From: Sulfurovum sp.
GTDB taxonomy: Bacteria; Campylobacterota; Campylobacteria; Campylobacterales; Sulfurovaceae
Reading direction: 5' to 3'
Assembly (NCBI GenBank): GCA_027068485.1
Contig: JAMOSB010000027.1
Location: forward strand, 1-64,000
Length of the DNA stretch: 64,000 nt
Shown here: piece after piece, positions 61,403-64,000 of the stretch
Layout of the letters: every line of letters begins with the position of its first letter
Numbering within the stretch: the stretch's first letter is position 1
Translations under genes and position numbers: made by a program
The notes under the pieces: generated by a model
What the model saw: only the letters and a program-made list of their open reading frames with translations
Databases searched by the model: none
What the model was told of the DNA's origin: nothing

Positions 61403-62853
61403 TAGATACCCTTTGGAAGCCGTACTTTAAAGATCGCTCCCTCATCACTATTGGTCACACTCAGCTCACCACCACAATGCTCCTCAATAATTGTCTTGGA
61501 CATATAGAGTCCCAACCCTGTACCATTTTTGTCTAGCTTGGTAGAGAAGTAGGGGTGAAAGATCTTCTCCATAATCTCAAGAGGGATTCCTCCACCATTG
61601 TCGGATACTTCTAGTGTCACAAAGCCAAACTCCTCATAGGTCTTGATAAGAATATAGGGTGCGATAACCTGCTTCTCTAATAGGATATCTTCCGCATTTT
61701 TGAGTAGATTGAGTACCACTTGCCGTAACTCATTGGGGTAGGTTGAGATCATCACATGACACTGGAAGTCGACTTTGAGGGTGATATTGCGGTTGCTAAT
61801 CGCCGTGGAGATGATATCTAATGCCCCCTTGACGACCGTCGAGTAGTCTATCGCAATACGCTCCTTATCCTCCTTGTAAAACTCCCGAAAATCATCAATT
61901 GTTGTACTGAGATGCTGAGAGAACTCCACTATCTTCTCTAACTTTTGGGTAAAGTACCCCACTTCATACTTCTCAAGCATCACCTTAAAGATCAGATCAT
62001 TGGCACTAGCCGATATCGCAGCAAGAGGCTGTCGCCACTGGTGGGCGATCATACTAATCATCTCTCCCATCTGAGCGAGTTTCGTCTGCTGAAGCATCGC
62101 CTTGTCCTTCTCTCGGTTTTTGGCAACCTCTACTTGTACCTTCTGAGCCAAGCGTTCATTAAAAGTCAAAAGCTCTCTAGAGCGTTTACTATCGATATAA
62201 GCAACCACAATAATCGCAAAGAAGACCACAATCCCCAAGAGGATAATCATCGCCAAGACACGATCAAGCTCCTCTAGGGAGTCGTTGATAAGGGTATGCC
62301 CTTGCATCGAGAAATCCACCACTAGCAGGGCTTGAGTCTGATTCTCCTTGACAATAGGCTTGATAAAAGTCATCCAAACCCCTTTGGCATCCTTCTGGGT
62401 GAAGTAGACCTCTTTTTGGGTCTGATAGGCTTCGATAAACTTACTTGGATTGAGCGGTTCGTAGAGCTCTTCAAACTCACTCCGCTCCTCCTCATCAATC
62501 GCCCCATCAAGTAGAAAGCGAAACCCTTTCCCCTCTTCGGGTCTATCAACTACATAGATATAGCGGTAGCGATCAGAGATAAAGAGCTGTAGACTCTTCT
62601 CTAGCTCATCACGGAGTATACTATCGTGCTTGAGGGTACTGTAGAGGTCGGAGAGGAGCGGTGTCTCAATCATACTAGAGATATTTTTGGTGATATCATA
62701 GATATAGTTGATATAGATATCCTCCGTCGTCTCCTCGACAAAATCCCTCGTCTGCTTAAACGAGATATAGGTCGTCAAGTAGCCCAAGAGTACCAAAAAT
62801 GCCAAACCATTAAAGAGATAATTAAATCTAAAAAACTTCAACTCTTTGATCAT
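61402..62853 (-). CDS. Membrane histidine kinase paralogous to the next gene's kinase
   Basis: A 483-aa sensor kinase: membrane helices at about residues 12-33 and 197-219 enclose a periplasmic domain of ~160 residues of no recognised family (possibly Cache-like). The kinase has AHQWRQPL near residue 269, FREFYKED, NLLKNAED near 385 and GTGLGLYMSKT near 445. The kinase module shares long identical blocks with the 963-aa protein, so one arose by duplication. The ATG overlaps the upstream small gene's stop (ATGA). Confidence 0.87.
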   Translation of the reverse strand: MIKELKFFRFNYLFNGLAFLVLLGYLTTYISFKQTRDFVEETTEDIYINYIYDITKNISSMIETPLLSDLYSTLKHDSILRDELEKSLQLFISDRYRYIYVVDRPEEGKGFRFLLDGAIDEEERSEFEELYEPLNPSKFIEAYQTQKEVYFTQKDAKGVWMTFIKPIVKENQTQALLVVDFSMQGHTLINDSLEELDRVLAMIILLGIVVFFAIIVVAYIDSKRSRELLTFNERLAQKVQVEVAKNREKDKAMLQQTKLAQMGEMISMIAHQWRQPLAAISASANDLIFKVMLEKYEVGYFTQKLEKIVEFSQHLSTTIDDFREFYKEDKERIAIDYSTVVKGALDIISTAISNRNITLKVDFQCHVMISTYPNELRQVVLNLLKNAEDILLEKQVIAPYILIKTYEEFGFVTLEVSDNGGGIPLEIMEKIFHPYFSTKLDKNGTGLGLYMSKTIIEEHCGGELSVTNSDEGAIFKVRLPKGI

Positions 62854-63263
62854 TTGGCATACCGTTTGAGTGCGTTAGGGAGGGTGAGGTGATAGCGACG
62901 CATCACCTCTTCTCTAAATCGAATCTGAGGACGACCCTTCCGCCAATAGAACGCCCCAAAGCTATTGGGATTATCCTTGAATGCCTTATAGCTTGTTACA
63001 AAGAGTGGCTTCTCTTGACAGTTGACTTGAGGAAGATCCAACACTTTAGCTACGATGAGGATATGGGCTTTATGACACTGCTTCACCATCACAAACTTAC
63101 GGCTATGCCTCAAGAGCTTAGAGACCTCACTATCTCCATATACCTTAATGGGTCGATGCTTGAAAATGGCAGGGATCACCTTCTCATAGAGTTTGAGTTC
63201 ATAGTTGTCCCCTGCCCTCAATACCATACCAAAGAGGAGTAAAATCAAAAATATCTTATACAT
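62850..63263 (-). CDS. Small periplasmic protein, possibly YfiR-like
   Basis: A 137-aa protein with a signal peptide (residues 1-17). The layout (KHRPIKVYGDSEVSKLL, CHKAHILIV, a Gly/Ala turn and a final FREEVMRRYHLTLPNALKRYA) resembles YfiR/DUF4154 proteins, which are periplasmic regulators of signalling enzymes. Two Cys residues are present. It lies between the receptor gene and the first kinase with 1-4 base overlaps, so an adaptor between them is a reasonable guess. The family call is by eye only. Confidence 0.55.
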   Translation of the reverse strand: MYKIFLILLLFGMVLRAGDNYELKLYEKVIPAIFKHRPIKVYGDSEVSKLLRHSRKFVMVKQCHKAHILIVAKVLDLPQVNCQEKPLFVTSYKAFKDNPNSFGAFYWRKGRPQIRFREEVMRRYHLTLPNALKRYAK

Positions 63264-64000
63264 TAGAAGGTGTACTCGATACTTAAGAGTAGCTTTCTAT
63301 CGATAGGAGAGATACGCAAAGAACGCTCCTGTACGAGTGTCTCAGGGCTGATACGCAGATACTCTGAGACTTTAGCATTATCAAAAAGGTTGGTACCTTT
63401 AAGCGAGAGAGTCAGATCATCACTTTGATGATAGAGTACTCCCAAAGAGTAGTCATAACGATTTTCCTCCTCATAATCATCACGATAGAAGATCACTTCA
63501 TTAAAGAACTCAAAATTATCCAGTGTGGTAAAGTTTCTCAAAGTCATCGCATACTGAGTGAGAACATCCAAGACGGGTAGGTTATTGATGGTATTGACAC
63601 CAATAGAGAGTTCGAGCTTATCATAGGCTCCATAGGAGTTGGTGTAGCGTGTGAGTAGACTGGTGATATCAACCCCTTTACTACAGACAGCAAGATGTCC
63701 CGTCTCATCTGGAAGAAGCTGATTGCGTAGTGCCATATAGCTCAAGATCACATCATACGCTTCTGCTCCATTGGTATATTTGAAGTTTTGGATATAGTTA
63801 GTCTGTTGAGACTTCTTGACATGCTTGGTAGGCTCACTAAGGTAGCCACTATTGACCAGATAGGGATCGATACTAAACTCGATATGGGAGATCGTCGTCT
63901 TGGAGACAAACTGCTCCTCCGTATAGGTGTACCCTACACGATAACTCAGAAGGTCATCATCTTGATTGGAGTAGTTGTTGCGTACCTGAGCAAAAGAGAC
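63263..64000 (-). CDS. Outer-membrane receptor-like barrel (TonB-dependent type), 5' part outside the window
   Basis: The frame is open to the right edge without a convincing start, so only the C-terminal ~245 residues are present. They form alternating beta strands and end in Phe (LLLSIEYTF). The penultimate segment (LTLSLKGTNLFDNAKVSEYL) is typical of TonB-dependent receptors, and the region near 63470-63540 looks like barrel hairpins. No plug domain is visible because it would lie upstream. Followed by the YfiR-like gene with a one-base overlap. Confidence 0.7.
   Translation of the reverse strand, partial: VSFAQVRNNYSNQDDDLLSYRVGYTYTEEQFVSKTTISHIEFSIDPYLVNSGYLSEPTKHVKKSQQTNYIQNFKYTNGAEAYDVILSYMALRNQLLPDETGHLAVCSKGVDITSLLTRYTNSYGAYDKLELSIGVNTINNLPVLDVLTQYAMTLRNFTTLDNFEFFNEVIFYRDDYEEENRYDYSLGVLYHQSDDLTLSLKGTNLFDNAKVSEYLRISPETLVQERSLRISPIDRKLLLSIEYTF

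Noticed and set aside
1-64000. tRNA, rRNA, CRISPR array or complete insertion sequence
   Set aside because: I saw no cloverleaf-like stems with conserved loops, no ribosomal sequence, no regularly spaced repeats and no transposase with ends.

Overview
The window is chromosomal DNA of a free-living Campylobacterota (Epsilonproteobacteria), probably a Sulfurovum- or Sulfurimonas-like relative, although the genus cannot be fixed from the sequence alone. The evidence is gene order. rlpA-hisB-kdsC-lptC-lptA-engB-(acetyltransferase)-(membrane protein)-mrdA, pyrD-M16 protease-dapA-SDR-pgsA and lolA/secA/lolC-like all match blocks I recall from Helicobacter and Campylobacter. Many promoters look like extended -10 boxes without a clear -35, as expected for this phylum. 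Genes are densely packed, often with 1-4 bp start/stop overlaps. Both ends are cut: a Suv3-type helicase runs off the left edge and an outer-membrane receptor-like barrel runs off the right edge. I found no rRNA, tRNA, CRISPR array or intact insertion sequence.

Layout. 1-3.6 kb: Suv3-like RNA helicase and an RluA-family pseudouridine synthase. 3.6-13.6 kb (minus strand): an apparent exopolysaccharide locus. It holds a glycosidase-like lipoprotein, a STAS regulator, a nucleotide-sugar pyrophosphorylase, a cellulose-synthase-like GT2 enzyme, two DUF3131-type periplasmic proteins (the second with a doubled domain and a SPOR-like end) and an outer-membrane barrel reading frame. The barrel frame has no start signals of its own and is joined to the preceding gene across a run of ten A residues in the -1 frame. 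13.7-16.7 kb: short asparaginase-domain protein, lipoprotein, queC, ybeY and a Na+/Ca2+ exchanger. 16.8-23.5 kb (minus): a ten-gene envelope operon (SYLF protein to mrdA). 23.6-26.3 kb: small DNA-binding-like protein, feoB and feoA behind a Fur-like box. 26.3-29.3 kb: UvrD-type helicase and two small unknowns. 29.5-35.1 kb: murA, a lipoprotein metalloprotease with a small partner, an outer-membrane barrel and an L,D-transpeptidase. 35.4-43.3 kb: cysS, a small barrel, the pyrD-pgsA block and a porin broken by one amber codon. 43.6-49.0 kb: lpxH/argC/greA, surE and a ThiF-family enzyme, a TSUP permease, a coiled-coil protein and lolA. 49.1-56.9 kb: secA, a LolC/E-like permease, a very large AsmA-like protein, mltG and two tiny genes. 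57-64 kb (minus): a sensory cassette of an outer-membrane receptor-like barrel, a small YfiR-like periplasmic protein, two paralogous histidine kinases (one carrying two solute-binding domains) and a receiver-kinase-receiver hybrid.

How the parts work together. Most of the window is housekeeping for the cell envelope: Lpt, Lol, Sec, PBP2, RlpA, MltG, MurA, LpxH and KdsC. Two accessory modules stand out. The 3.6-13.6 kb locus has the parts expected of a synthase-dependent polysaccharide machine: precursor supply, inner-membrane polymerase, periplasmic proteins, outer-membrane barrel, hydrolase and regulator. It lacks the usual BcsB/BcsC/PgaA-type proteins, with DUF3131 proteins in their place. 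The 57-64 kb cassette looks like a receptor-to-kinase signalling chain with no DNA-binding output regulator visible in the window.
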